Positions 22,263-31,410 are shown, numbered from the stretch's first letter. The stretch is DNA of 64,000 bases from Streptomyces sp. JJ66 (GCF_019303495.1 NZ_JAEVFI010000027.1:39341-103340), one strand, 5' to 3'. Notes: generated by a model not told the origin, from the sequence alone. Numbers and translations: made by a program.

Positions 22263-23786
22263 TTACGGCTCCGTCCAGTGGACGCCGTCGGGGGTGGCGA
22301 GCAGGCCACCCGGGAGCAGGGGTGCGGCTTCGCCGAAGTGGGCGCCGGGCGCGGTGCCGCGTTCGAGCGCGACGCCCTGTTCCCAGGTGCTCAGCAGCAT
22401 GTCGTCGGAGTCCGGGGCGTGCGCGACCCGGTGGGCGTCGGGGACGTCGGGCGCCGTGGCCCGCAGCAGCGCGCGCGAGGTGCGGGTGACCTGGGCGCCG
22501 ACGGCGGTGGGGTGGGCGAGGGAGGGTTCGCCGGACGCGACGCCGCCGACGAGCGCGACGAACGCCTCCAGTTCGCTCGCGCCGCAGCGGGCGACCTTGC
22601 GGGCCTCCCAGAAGTAGGAGTCGCGGTCGCGGTGCATGTCGTAGAAGGCGGCCAGGAACGCGTAGAACAGGCCGTACTCGCGCCGGTACCGGGCCTCGAA
22701 CTCGGCGAACGCCCGCTCCTGGCCCACCGTGCCCGCCAGGACGCTGTTGACCGAGCGGGCCGCCAGCAGGCCGGAGTAGGTGGCGAGGTGGACGCCGGAG
22801 GAGAACACCGGGTCCACGAAGCAGGCGGCGTCGCCGACGAGCACCAGGCCGGGCGTCCAGAAGGCGGTGTCGCAGTAGGAGTAGTCCTTGCGCACCCGCA
22901 CCCGGCCGTAGGGGCCTTCGGTGACGCGTTCGGCACCGGCCAGGTAGGAACGGACCAGCGGGCACCGGTCGATGAGGCGGCGCAACGCCCGGTCGGGCGC
23001 ACCCTGTACGGCGTGGGCGGCGTCGCGGCGGACGACGGCGCCGACGCTGGTGAGGTCGGCGGTGAGCGGGATGTACCAGAACCAGCCATCGTCGAAGGCG
23101 GCGCACAGGATGTTGCCGGTGTGGGGAGCGGGCAGGCGGTGGCCGCCGGTGAAGTAGCCGAACAAGGCGAGGTTCTGGAAGAACTCCGAGTACACCCGGC
23201 GCCCGCCGGTGTGCTGGTGCAGGCGGCTGCGGTGGCCGGACGCGTCCACGACGTAGCGGGCGCGGGCCTGGCGGGCGCGCCCGTCGGCGTCGGCGTACCG
23301 CAGCCCGCACACGCGGCCGCCGGGCTCCTCGCGCAGCACGTCCAGCGCGGCGTGCCGCTCGCGGACCTCTACCCCGTGCCGCCGCGCGTTGTCCAGCAGG
23401 ATCTGATCGAACCGCATGCGCTCGACCTGGTAGGCGTACGGCGCCGGACCGGCCAGCTCGGGTGACTCGTCGAAGGTGAACGTCCACGGTTCGGGGGCCG
23501 TGCCCCAGCGGAAGGTGCCGCCGCGCTTGACGGTGAACCCGGCGTCCCGGATCTCGTCGGCGACTCCGAGCAGCGCCGCGATGCCGTGCACGGTGGCGGG
23601 CAGCAGGGACTCCCCGATCTGGTAGCGCGGGAACTCCTCTTTCTCCAGCAGCAGCACGCGGTGGCCCTGCCGCGCGACGAGGGTGGCGAGCGTGGCTCCA
23701 GCCGGGCCACCGCCGGCGACGATGACGTCGTACTCGGTGACCGGGGCGTCGCCGGGTGAAGTAGTGGGTGCTGTAGATGCGTTCAC
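22263..23786 (-). CDS. FADH2-dependent halogenase
   Basis: 507 residues from the GTG at 23786 (GGAGG seven bases upstream). An N-terminal FAD site (VIVAGGGPAGATLATLVARQ) is followed by FPRYQIGESLLPAT. Then comes FTVKRGGTFRWG, whose Lys matches the position of the chloramine-forming lysine in this enzyme class. GWFWYIPL at ~250 fits the halogenase WxWxIP motif, and LVGDAACFVDPVFSSGVHLA closes the fold. The layout resembles halogenases of the CmlS/CndH/PltA group more than tryptophan halogenases. It would chlorinate an activated carbon or phenol/pyrrole ring using FADH2, chloride and O2. It is divergent from the split-barrel and A-T-R genes and probably belongs to the same pathway. Confidence 0.85.
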   Translation of the reverse strand: MNASTAPTTSPGDAPVTEYDVIVAGGGPAGATLATLVARQGHRVLLLEKEEFPRYQIGESLLPATVHGIAALLGVADEIRDAGFTVKRGGTFRWGTAPEPWTFTFDESPELAGPAPYAYQVERMRFDQILLDNARRHGVEVRERHAALDVLREEPGGRVCGLRYADADGRARQARARYVVDASGHRSRLHQHTGGRRVYSEFFQNLALFGYFTGGHRLPAPHTGNILCAAFDDGWFWYIPLTADLTSVGAVVRRDAAHAVQGAPDRALRRLIDRCPLVRSYLAGAERVTEGPYGRVRVRKDYSYCDTAFWTPGLVLVGDAACFVDPVFSSGVHLATYSGLLAARSVNSVLAGTVGQERAFAEFEARYRREYGLFYAFLAAFYDMHRDRDSYFWEARKVARCGASELEAFVALVGGVASGEPSLAHPTAVGAQVTRTSRALLRATAPDVPDAHRVAHAPDSDDMLLSTWEQGVALERGTAPGAHFGEAAPLLPGGLLATPDGVHWTEP

Positions 23787-23938
23787 CTGCGGTCCTCCAT
23801 CCGCCGCCGTGGAAGTGGCCGTGGTGGCTGTGGCCGTCCCCTGCGTCAGGGTATAGCCCGAAACGGTGAAAATCGGTACCGTATCCGGTAATTCTTCCTC
23901 CGTCGCCCGTCCGGTGCGGAGTTGAGAGGAGCACCGCC

Positions 23939-24502
23939 GTGGTCACGCCGCCGCTGTCTGAACCTCCACCCGGTGACCTGCCTCAGGGCACGCCCGGGGA
24001 GACCCCCGGGGTCACGTCCGAAGCCGTGCCCGGGGATTCCGCGTCTGGGCTGCCCGCGATGGCGCGGGAGCAGCGTGCGGCGTTCCTCTCGGGGGTGCAC
24101 GTCGGCGTACTGGGTGTGCGGGACGTGCGCCGGGGGGCGGACGGGCCGCTGCTCGCCCCGGTCTGGTACGCCTACGAACCCGGTGGCGACGTCGTGGTGC
24201 AGACGGGCCGCTCGTCGCTGAAGGCGCGCTGCGTGCTGGCCGCCGGGCGGTTCAGCCTGTGCGTCCAGACCGAGGCGCCGCCCTACCGCTACGTCAGCGT
24301 GGAGGGACCGGTCGTGGAGGTGCGGGACCCGCTGGACGCCGAGGCCCGGGCCGCGCTGGCCCACCGCTACCTGCCCCCGGAGACCGCCGGGGGCTACCTC
24401 GCCGCCACCGCCAGCCAGCTCACCGACGACATCACCCTGCGCATGCGCCCGGAGCACTGGCGCTCCGCTGACTTCGCCGCGTTCGCGCAGGAGTTCAGCT
24501 AA
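23939..24502 (+). CDS. PPOX-class FMN/F420-binding split-barrel protein
   Basis: 187 residues from a GTG with AGGAG upstream. The first ~40 residues are Pro/Gly/Glu-rich and look disordered. The remainder reads as a split beta-barrel: GVHVGVLGVRDVR, PLLAPVWYAYEPGGDVVVQT, SSLKARCVLAAGRFSLCVQT, YRYVSVEGPVVEV, and LAHRYLPPE. This matches pyridoxamine-phosphate-oxidase-like proteins, many of which in actinomycetes use F420 (made by FbiC). It could reduce a pathway intermediate or supply reduced flavin to the halogenase; neither is shown. It lies 42 bp before the A-T-R gene on the same strand. Confidence 0.78.
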   Translation: MVTPPLSEPPPGDLPQGTPGETPGVTSEAVPGDSASGLPAMAREQRAAFLSGVHVGVLGVRDVRRGADGPLLAPVWYAYEPGGDVVVQTGRSSLKARCVLAAGRFSLCVQTEAPPYRYVSVEGPVVEVRDPLDAEARAALAHRYLPPETAGGYLAATASQLTDDITLRMRPEHWRSADFAAFAQEFS

Positions 24503-24544
24503 CCCCGCACGACCTCAGCTCACCCGCACGCACCGGGAACACCC

Positions 24545-27500
24545 ATGAACCCCTTGCTCGACGCGGGCCATTCCGTGCCCGCCGCGTGGAACGACACCGC
24601 GACCGACTACCCGCGCACGAGCTGCCTGCACCACCTGTTCGAGCGCATCGCGCACGCCCTGCCCGACGCCGTGGCGGCCGAGCAGGGGCCCCGCAGGCTC
24701 ACCTACGGCGAGCTGTCCGCTCGTTCGGCCGCACTGGCCGCGCGGCTGCGCACGGCCGGGGTGCGTCCGGGCCGGGCCGTCGGCGTGTGCGGCACCCGCT
24801 CGCTGGAAGCGCTGGTCGCGCTGGCCGGGGTGCTGCGCGCGGGCGGCGTCTGCGTACCGCTGGACGCCAGCCAGCCGCCTGGGCGGCTTGGGGCCATGGC
24901 CGAGGACGCGGGGGTGGACGCCGCCGTCGTCCTCCCCGGCGGCGCCTGCACCGTACGCCGCCCCACCGTGCGGCTGGACCTCGCGGACGGCGGCCTGGTG
25001 CCCGGAACCGGCCCCTGGCCGGGCGCCGAGGTGCGCAGCACGGGAATCGGGGTGCGGGAGGCCGACGCGGACGCCGGAGGCTGTGCGCAGATCGTCTTCA
25101 CCTCCGGCACGACGGGACGCCCCAAGCCCGTCGCGGTGACGCACCGGGGCATTGTGCGGCTCGTCCGCTCCGACCCGCGGCTGGGGGCTCCGGGGCCCGG
25201 GGACGCCGTGCTGCACGCGTACGAGCTGTCCGCCGACGCCTCCACCATCGAGATCTGGTCCGCGCTGCTCACCGGCGCCCGCCTGGTCCTCGTGGACCGC
25301 GCGGAACTGCTGTCGCCAGCCGCGCTGGAGGGCCGCATCGCGGACGCCGGGATCACCCACGCCTACCTCACCACCAGCGTCTTCCACCTCGTCGCGCGCA
25401 CCCGGCCCGGCGCGCTGCACCGGCTGCGGTACGCCTCCGCGGGCGGCGAGGTGCTGGACCCGGCCCTGGCCGCCGCCGTCACCGCCGCCTGCCCCGGCAC
25501 CACGGTGTGCAACCTGTACGGGCCGACGGAGAACTCCGTGGTCTCCACCGTGCACGTGCTGGCCCCGGGCAACCGCGACACGCCGCTGCCCATCGGCCGT
25601 CCGCTGGCCAACTCGACCTGTCACGTGCTGGGTACCGACGGCACGCCCGCCGGCGTCGGGGAGGTCGGGGAGCTGTACGTCGGCGGGGACGGGCTGGCAC
25701 TCGGCTACGTCGGCGACCCGGACCTGACCGCCGCGCGCTTTGGCACCGTGGCCGGGACCGGTGAGCGGCTGTACCGCACCGGGGACCTCGCCAGGTGGCG
25801 GCCCGACGGCGCACTGGAGTACCACGGGCGCACCGACCGCCAGGTGAAGGTGCGCGGGCTGCGCGTGGAACTCGCCGAGGTCGAGGCACGGTTGCGGGCG
25901 TGTCCGGAGGTCGGTGAGGCGGTGGTGCTGTACGACGCGGACGCGGGCACGCTCGCCGCCTTCGTCACGCCGGTGCGGGCGGACGCCGGGCCGGTACCCG
26001 TCGAACGGGTGCGCACGCGGCTCGCCGAGTGGCTGCCCGCCCAGTCCCGGCCCGGCGTGCTGCACTCGGTGCCCGCGTTCCCGGTGACCGAACGCGGCAC
26101 GGTGGACGAGCACCGGCTACGGAGGTGGGCCGCCACGTCAAAACCGCGCGCACCGGGACCGCGCGCGCCGACACCGGATGCGGACGCGGCCGGTGTGCCC
26201 CGGGCGCGGGCCGCCGGACTGCTGCCCACGCTCGCCGCCGTCTGGCGCACCGCGTTGCGGGCCGAACCGGCGCCCGGCGACGACTTCTTCGCGCTCGGCG
26301 GCGACTCGCTGCGGGCCGCCGAGGTCGTCGCCCGCACGCTCGACGCGCTGGACCTCGACGCCGCGCACGGCAGCCGCCTCGTCCGCGCCCTGCTCGACGA
26401 CCGCACGCTGGCGGGCTACACAACGGCGGTACGGCAACTGCGGGACGGCGCGGGCGACTCGGGCAGCGGTGTCGCGGGCGCGGGCGTCGGCGCGGCTCCG
26501 GGGGACGCCGGGGAACGCGGGGACGCCGGGGACGCCGGGGACGGCAGCGGCGCCGGGGCTCCGGGTGTCGCCGGGGAACGGGGCGGCGCCGGGGAACGCG
26601 GGGACGCCGTTGACTACGAGGCCGAAGCCCGCCTCGGGTTCACCCCGCCGCCCCCGCGCGGACCAGCGCCCGCCTGGCCCGCCCCGCGCGAGGTACTGCT
26701 CACCGGCGCCACCGGGTTCGTCGGCGCCTACCTGCTGGACCGGCTGCTGCGGCACACCGGCGCGCGCGTGCACTGCCCGGTCCGTGCCCGCGACGCCGGG
26801 CAGGCGCTGCGCCGGGTGCGGGCGAACCTCACCCGGTACGGCCTGCGCACCGACGGCGTCGCCGACCGCGTGCGGTGCTTCCCCGCCGACCTCGCCGCCC
26901 CCCGGCTCGGCCTGCGCCCGCCGCACTGGGCGGACCTCGCCGGCACGGTGGACCTGGTGCTCCACTCCGGCGCGCGGGTCAACTTCCTGTACCCCTACCG
27001 CGCGCTGCGGGACGCCAACGTCGGCGGCACGCGGGAACTGCTGCGCCTGGCCGCGCCCCGCCGCGTCCCGGTGCACTTCCTGTCCACGGTGGCGGTGCTG
27101 GCCGGGTCCGGCGTCGCGGGCGTGACCTGCGCGGCCGAGGACGCGCCGCTCAGCCACCCCGAGGCGCTGAGCATGGGGTACGCGGAGAGCAAGTGGGTCG
27201 CCGAACGGCTGCTGCGGCACGCCGCGCACGCCGGGCTTCCGGTGACCGTTCACCGCCCGTACGAGGTGATGGGCGACCAGAGCACCGGCGTCTGCAACAC
27301 CGAGACGGCGATCTGTTCCCTGCTGCGCGTCGTCGCGGACACCACGCTCGCGCCCGACATCGCGCTGCCGATGGACTTCGTACCCGTCGATTACGTGGCC
27401 GACGCCGTCGTCACCCTCGCCACCAGCCACCGGGCCGACGGGCGCACTTACCACCTCACCAACCCGCGCCCCGCCGTGCTGCGCGACGTGCTGGACCGCA

Positions 27501-27823
27501 TGCGCGCGGCGGGCTGGACGGTGCGCACGGTGCCGTACGCCCAGTGGGTCGAGCACCTGGTGCGGTACGCCGGACGCCACCCCACCAGCCCGACGGCGCC
27601 CTTCGTCTCCCTGTGCGTGGACCGGTGCCGCTCGGCCTGGGAACTGTCGGTCAAGGAGATGTACCTGCACGGCACGTTCCCCGCCCTGCGCCGCGACAAC
27701 GCCGTGCGTGACCTCGCCGGGCTCGCGTGTCCCCCCACCGACGCCGCCCTCATCGACCACTACCTGCGCTACCTGGCCGCGTGCGGGTACCTGCCCCCGC
27801 CGGGCGGGCAGCGGGGCGGCTGA
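24545..27823 (+). CDS. NRPS-like A-T-R protein (adenylation, carrier, thioester reductase)
   Basis: 1092 residues. The adenylation domain (~20-520) has FTSGTTGRPKPVAVTHRG (A3), YGPTEN (A5), YRTGDLARW (A7) and GRTDRQVKVRGLRVELAEVE (A8). At A10, where NGK is expected, it has RGTVD, so the usual catalytic lysine is Thr519. My alignment to PheA gives a tentative pocket D-A-I-S-A-A-L-V-V with no final Lys. The carrier domain (~550-625) keeps the phosphopantetheine serine in FFALGGDSLRA (~585). A GERGDAG-type linker leads to the SDR reductase (~715-1080) with LLTGATGFVGAYLL and a YAESK active site. It should release a tethered acyl group as aldehyde or alcohol. CmlP of chloramphenicol biosynthesis has the same domain order, but substrate identity here is unknown. 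Confidence 0.9.
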   Translation: MNPLLDAGHSVPAAWNDTATDYPRTSCLHHLFERIAHALPDAVAAEQGPRRLTYGELSARSAALAARLRTAGVRPGRAVGVCGTRSLEALVALAGVLRAGGVCVPLDASQPPGRLGAMAEDAGVDAAVVLPGGACTVRRPTVRLDLADGGLVPGTGPWPGAEVRSTGIGVREADADAGGCAQIVFTSGTTGRPKPVAVTHRGIVRLVRSDPRLGAPGPGDAVLHAYELSADASTIEIWSALLTGARLVLVDRAELLSPAALEGRIADAGITHAYLTTSVFHLVARTRPGALHRLRYASAGGEVLDPALAAAVTAACPGTTVCNLYGPTENSVVSTVHVLAPGNRDTPLPIGRPLANSTCHVLGTDGTPAGVGEVGELYVGGDGLALGYVGDPDLTAARFGTVAGTGERLYRTGDLARWRPDGALEYHGRTDRQVKVRGLRVELAEVEARLRACPEVGEAVVLYDADAGTLAAFVTPVRADAGPVPVERVRTRLAEWLPAQSRPGVLHSVPAFPVTERGTVDEHRLRRWAATSKPRAPGPRAPTPDADAAGVPRARAAGLLPTLAAVWRTALRAEPAPGDDFFALGGDSLRAAEVVARTLDALDLDAAHGSRLVRALLDDRTLAGYTTAVRQLRDGAGDSGSGVAGAGVGAAPGDAGERGDAGDAGDGSGAGAPGVAGERGGAGERGDAVDYEAEARLGFTPPPPRGPAPAWPAPREVLLTGATGFVGAYLLDRLLRHTGARVHCPVRARDAGQALRRVRANLTRYGLRTDGVADRVRCFPADLAAPRLGLRPPHWADLAGTVDLVLHSGARVNFLYPYRALRDANVGGTRELLRLAAPRRVPVHFLSTVAVLAGSGVAGVTCAAEDAPLSHPEALSMGYAESKWVAERLLRHAAHAGLPVTVHRPYEVMGDQSTGVCNTETAICSLLRVVADTTLAPDIALPMDFVPVDYVADAVVTLATSHRADGRTYHLTNPRPAVLRDVLDRMRAAGWTVRTVPYAQWVEHLVRYAGRHPTSPTAPFVSLCVDRCRSAWELSVKEMYLHGTFPALRRDNAVRDLAGLACPPTDAALIDHYLRYLAACGYLPPPGGQRGG

Positions 27824-28123
27824 GCCCCTGCCCCGCCCCAGCCGCCCGCGAGCGCCACCGCGCAGCGGGACACCGTGCGGCGTGGGGCGGGCAGCAGTGG
27901 ATGTTTCGGCCAACCGGCGGTGGTGGACGGGGCGGCGCGCGGGCGCGAAGTCCTGTAGCTTCGCTCAGTTGGCCGGTGCCAGGTAAGCCCGGGGCGCGGG
28001 CGGTGAGGGGTGAGACCAAGCCATAGCGCACAGGGGGAACTGCCCATTCCGGCAGGGAGAGGGCAGACTGTGGAAACGCGGCACCGCACGACGGGAACAC
28101 CCGGAATACGAGGGGGGGCACTC
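27824..28123. other. intergenic region before afsR
   Basis: 300 bp between the A-T-R stop and the afsR ATG. Diffuse inverted repeats are present (for example GGCCAACCGG near 27909 against CAGTTGGCCGG near 27966). It presumably contains the afsR promoter. I find no clear -10/-35 pair and no gene. Confidence 0.4.
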
Positions 28124-31027
28124 ATGGTCGCCGACCCGGGCACGGGGCTGCGCTTCGCGGTGTTGGGCCCGATGCGGGCCTGGCGCGACGGAGAGGCGCT
28201 GAACACCGGCTCGCCGCAGCAGAAGGCACTGCTCGCCGCGCTGTTGCTGCGCGGCGGACACACCGCGACCGCGCCGGAGCTGATGGACGGCATGTGGGGC
28301 GAGGAGCCGCCGCAGCAGGCGCTCGCCGCGTTGCGCACGTACGCCTCGCGGCTGCGCAAGGTGCTCGGGGCGCAGACGCTGGTCACCGAGTCGGGCGGGT
28401 ACGCCATCCGCACCGGCCCGGCCGCGCTGCTGGACGCCGACGAGGCCGCCCGCCTGGCCGCCGACGCGGAGAAGGCCGCGCACGCCGGTGACCGCCCGCG
28501 CGCCCGCGCCCTGTACAGCGAGGCGCTCGCCCTGTGGGACGGGGAGACCCTGGCCCACGTCCCCGGCCCGTACGCCGCGACCCAGCGCACCCGGCTGGAG
28601 GAGTGGCGCCTGACGCTGCTGGAACACCGGCTGGACCTGGACCTGGAGACCGGCTGCCACAGCGAGGCCGTCTCCGAGCTGACGGCGCTCACCGCCGCGC
28701 ATCCCCTGCGGGAGCGGCTGCGCGAGCTGCTGATGCTGGCGCTGTACCGCAGCGGCCGCCAGGGCGAGGCGCTGGCCGTCTACGCCGACACCCGCCGCCT
28801 GCTGGCCGACGAGCTGGGTGTGGACCCGCGTCCGGAACTCTCCGAGCTCCAGCAGCGCATCCTGCGTGCCGACGACTCCCTGTCCGCGCCCGCCGAGGCC
28901 ACATCCGAGCCGTCCTTCGTCCGCCCACACCAACTGCCCGCCACCGTCCCTGACTTCACCGGGCGCACCGCGTTCGTCACCGAGCTCAGCGCCCAGCTCG
29001 CCACGGCGGAGGGCTGCGTCATGGCGGTCTCAGCAGTGGCCGGGATCGGCGGCGTCGGCAAGACGACCCTGGCCATCCACGTCGCCCACACCGCGCGCGA
29101 GCACTTCCCCGACGGGCAGCTGTACGTGGATCTCCAGGGCGCCAGTGCCAGCCCCGCCGACCCGCAGGCCGTGCTCGGCGCCTTCCTGCGCGCGCTCGGC
29201 ACCCCGGACACCGCGATCCCCGACGGCCTGGACGAACGCGCCGCGCTGTACCGCTCGCTGCTGTCCGGGCGGCGCGTCCTGGCGCTGCTGGACAACGCCC
29301 GCGACGCCGCGCAGGTGCGGCCGCTGCTGCCGGGCACCGAGGGCAGCGCCGCGCTCATCACCTCCCGCGCGCGCATGATGGACCTGGCGGGGGCGCACCT
29401 GATCGACCTCGACGTGATGAGCCCCGACGAGGCGATGACCCTGTTCACCCGCATCGTCGGCGCCGAACGGGTGGGCGCCGAACGGGAGGCGGCCATGGAC
29501 GTCGTCGCCGCGTGCGGCTTCCTGCCGCTGGCCCTGCGCATCGCCGCCGCCCGGCTGGCCGCCCGCCGCACCTGGACGGTCGCGGTGCTGGCCCGCAAGC
29601 TGGGCGACGAACGCCGCCGGCTGGACGAACTCCAGGCCGGCGACCTGGCGGTGGAGGCCACGTTCGAACTCGGCTACGGCCAGCTCGACGCCGAACAGGC
29701 CCGCGCCTTCCGGCTGGTGGGCCTGGCCGACGGCCCCGACATCTCGCTCGCCGCCGCCGCCGCGATGCTGGACCGCGACGTGGACACCACGGAAGAGCTG
29801 CTGGAGTCGTTGGTGGACACCAGCCTGCTGGAGTCGGCCGCGCCGGGCCGGTACCGCTACCACGACCTGCTGCGGCTCTACGCGCGTGCCTGCGCGGACC
29901 GCGAGCACCAGGCGGGCGAAGGCGAGGCCGCGCTCTCCCGCCTGCTGGACTTCTACCTCGCCACCGCCACCGAGGTCTACCGCCTCGGCCGCCCCGGTGA
30001 CCGCGTCCCGGCCCACCTCACCCCCACCACCCACCCCGGCCTCACCTTCCCCGACCGGGCGGCCGCCGTGGACTGGCTCTTCCGCGAGGCCGACTGCCTG
30101 TTCTCGACGGCCCGGTCCCTGTCCGGCCCCACGACCGTGCGCCGCTCGGTCGAACTGCTGCTCGTCACGCGGGATCTTCCGGAATCCGGGGTCTACTCGC
30201 GGCAGACGGTGCAAGCGGGCGAGAAACTGCTCGCCGTCGCGCAGGAGGCGGGAGATGCCCTCAGTGAGGCACGGGCACACACCATCCTGACCATCGCCAA
30301 CACGGTGCACGGGGCCTTCCAGGAGGGGTGGGACCACGCCCGGGAGGGCCTGCGCGTCGCCAAGAGGACCGAAGACCCGCTCGCAGCCGGTCAACTGGCG
30401 AACGAGCGCGGCATCCTGGGCTTCCTCAGCGCACGGTACGACGAGGCTGAGGCGTGCCTGGAGGAGGCCGTGGCGGAGTTCCGGCGCGACGGCAACATGC
30501 CCGGCGAGGCCAGCGCGCTGAGCAACCTCTCCCGGGTGCACGGCAACACCGAGCGCTATGTTTCGGCCGTTCAGCTGGCCCGGCAGGCACTCAGCATCTA
30601 CGAGGAGTGCGGAGCGGGCCGCCGCATCGCGAACTCGCTGTACGCCCTGGGCATCGCCCTCGCCAAGGCGGGGCGCACCGAGGAGGCGCTGACGCATCTG
30701 GGCCGGGCCCTGGAGGTCTTCCGCGCGGAACGGCTGCCGTTGTGGGAGGGCATGACCCTGTTCCGGACGGCCGAGGTGCACCTCACGGTCCACGCGTACA
30801 CCCGGGCGGCGGCGCTGGCGGAGCAGGCACTCACCCGTCTTCGCGGTATGGGCGGCGACTGGCGCCGCAGCCAGGTACTGGTCAGCCTCGGACGGGCGTT
30901 GCGGGGTCTGGGCCAGTCCGACCGCGCCCGTGCCTGCCTGGAGGAGGCGCTGCGCGTCTTCGAGGAGCGCGGCGCCGCGGAGGCCGAGGAGGTCCGCGCC
31001 CTGCTGGGCACGCCGGCCGTGGCCTGA
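28124..31027 (+). CDS. afsR: AfsR-type SARP regulator with NTPase and TPR domains
   Basis: 967 residues from the ATG at 28124. Order: OmpR-like winged helix (~8-95, LRFAVLGPMRAWRDGEALN), BTAD (~100-245, ending YADTRRLLADELGVDPRPEL), NB-ARC/STAND NTPase with Walker A GIGGVGKTTLA (~306), and TPR repeats (~700-960). Length and order match AfsR of S. coelicolor (about 990 aa). Context confirms it: a short repeat protein follows as afsS does, and a kinase with PQQ-like repeats follows convergently as afsK. In the known pathway AfsR, phosphorylated by AfsK, activates afsS and so secondary metabolism. Here it also directly follows a halogenase/A-T-R locus it might influence. Confidence 0.93.
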   Translation: MVADPGTGLRFAVLGPMRAWRDGEALNTGSPQQKALLAALLLRGGHTATAPELMDGMWGEEPPQQALAALRTYASRLRKVLGAQTLVTESGGYAIRTGPAALLDADEAARLAADAEKAAHAGDRPRARALYSEALALWDGETLAHVPGPYAATQRTRLEEWRLTLLEHRLDLDLETGCHSEAVSELTALTAAHPLRERLRELLMLALYRSGRQGEALAVYADTRRLLADELGVDPRPELSELQQRILRADDSLSAPAEATSEPSFVRPHQLPATVPDFTGRTAFVTELSAQLATAEGCVMAVSAVAGIGGVGKTTLAIHVAHTAREHFPDGQLYVDLQGASASPADPQAVLGAFLRALGTPDTAIPDGLDERAALYRSLLSGRRVLALLDNARDAAQVRPLLPGTEGSAALITSRARMMDLAGAHLIDLDVMSPDEAMTLFTRIVGAERVGAEREAAMDVVAACGFLPLALRIAAARLAARRTWTVAVLARKLGDERRRLDELQAGDLAVEATFELGYGQLDAEQARAFRLVGLADGPDISLAAAAAMLDRDVDTTEELLESLVDTSLLESAAPGRYRYHDLLRLYARACADREHQAGEGEAALSRLLDFYLATATEVYRLGRPGDRVPAHLTPTTHPGLTFPDRAAAVDWLFREADCLFSTARSLSGPTTVRRSVELLLVTRDLPESGVYSRQTVQAGEKLLAVAQEAGDALSEARAHTILTIANTVHGAFQEGWDHAREGLRVAKRTEDPLAAGQLANERGILGFLSARYDEAEACLEEAVAEFRRDGNMPGEASALSNLSRVHGNTERYVSAVQLARQALSIYEECGAGRRIANSLYALGIALAKAGRTEEALTHLGRALEVFRAERLPLWEGMTLFRTAEVHLTVHAYTRAAALAEQALTRLRGMGGDWRRSQVLVSLGRALRGLGQSDRARACLEEALRVFEERGAAEAEEVRALLGTPAVA

Positions 31028-31045
31028 AACGCGATCGGGTAACCC

Positions 31046-31067
31046 GTTCATCGTTCGTTTATTGCCT
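31046..31067 (+). promoter_or_regulatory. candidate 11-bp direct-repeat operator between afsR and afsS
   Basis: GTTCATCGTTC (31046-31056) is followed directly by GTTTATTGCCT (31057-31067); the first seven bases match at five positions. PhoP and AfsR sites before afsS in S. coelicolor are described as 11-bp direct repeats of GTTCA type, so this is a candidate binding site. Spacing to a promoter was not established. Confidence 0.35.
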
Positions 31068-31125
31068 TTCGGCATGCTCAGAACATCGAGTCGTCGCCTC
31101 ACGCGGATGACGGTTCGATGGGGGT

Positions 31126-31167
31126 CAGCTCGCCCGGCGACTGGCAGGGGAGTCGCCGGACGAGCTG
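31126..31167. terminator. 16-bp inverted repeat (one mismatch) before afsS
   Basis: Arms 31126-31141 and 31152-31167 flank a 10-nt loop. It may terminate afsR, or act as a leader hairpin of the small gene starting 32 bp later. Confidence 0.5.
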
Positions 31168-31198
31168 AGGCAACGGCAACGGGGAAAGTGAGAAAGCC

Positions 31199-31345
31199 AT
31201 GGCAGAACAGGGCAAGCGCACCATCGCCGTCAAGCCCTTGAGCGAGGGCCACCCCACCGGGGAGCCCGCCCCCGCGCGGGACGGGCACACCACGGGAGAA
31301 CCGCGTAAGCAGGACGGTCACACCACGGGCGAGCCCGCCAACTGA
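31199..31345 (+). CDS. afsS: AfsS-like small repeat protein (sigma-like)
   Basis: 48 residues beginning MAEQGKRTIAVKPL, then three repeats: SEGHPTGEP, RDGHTTGEP, QDGHTTGEP. AfsS of S. coelicolor is a ~60-residue cytoplasmic protein made of similar short repeats carrying D-x-H and prolines, encoded directly after afsR; position and repeat style fit. The motif here is DGHTTGEP rather than the DNHxPA type, so it is a diverged form. GGGGAAAG lies upstream of the ATG. No signal peptide. AfsS raises antibiotic production by an unclear mechanism. The next gene also carries DGHT repeats. A terminator follows. Confidence 0.75.
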   Translation: MAEQGKRTIAVKPLSEGHPTGEPAPARDGHTTGEPRKQDGHTTGEPAN

Positions 31346-31364
31346 CCACTGTCCCGGTGGAACA

Positions 31365-31410
31365 GGGGCCGACCACGACGGCTGGGAGGGGAGTCGTCGT
31401 TGTCGGCCCC
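31365..31410. terminator. 16-bp inverted repeat (one mismatch) after afsS
   Basis: Arms 31365-31380 and 31395-31410 flank a 14-nt loop. It separates the afsS-like gene from the second repeat-peptide gene, implying separate transcription. Confidence 0.6.

Noticed and set aside
22263..27823. Locus considered as a chloramphenicol cluster
   Set aside because: Only the halogenase and A-T-R proteins have counterparts. Genes for the arylamine, the beta-hydroxylase and the acyltransferase are absent.
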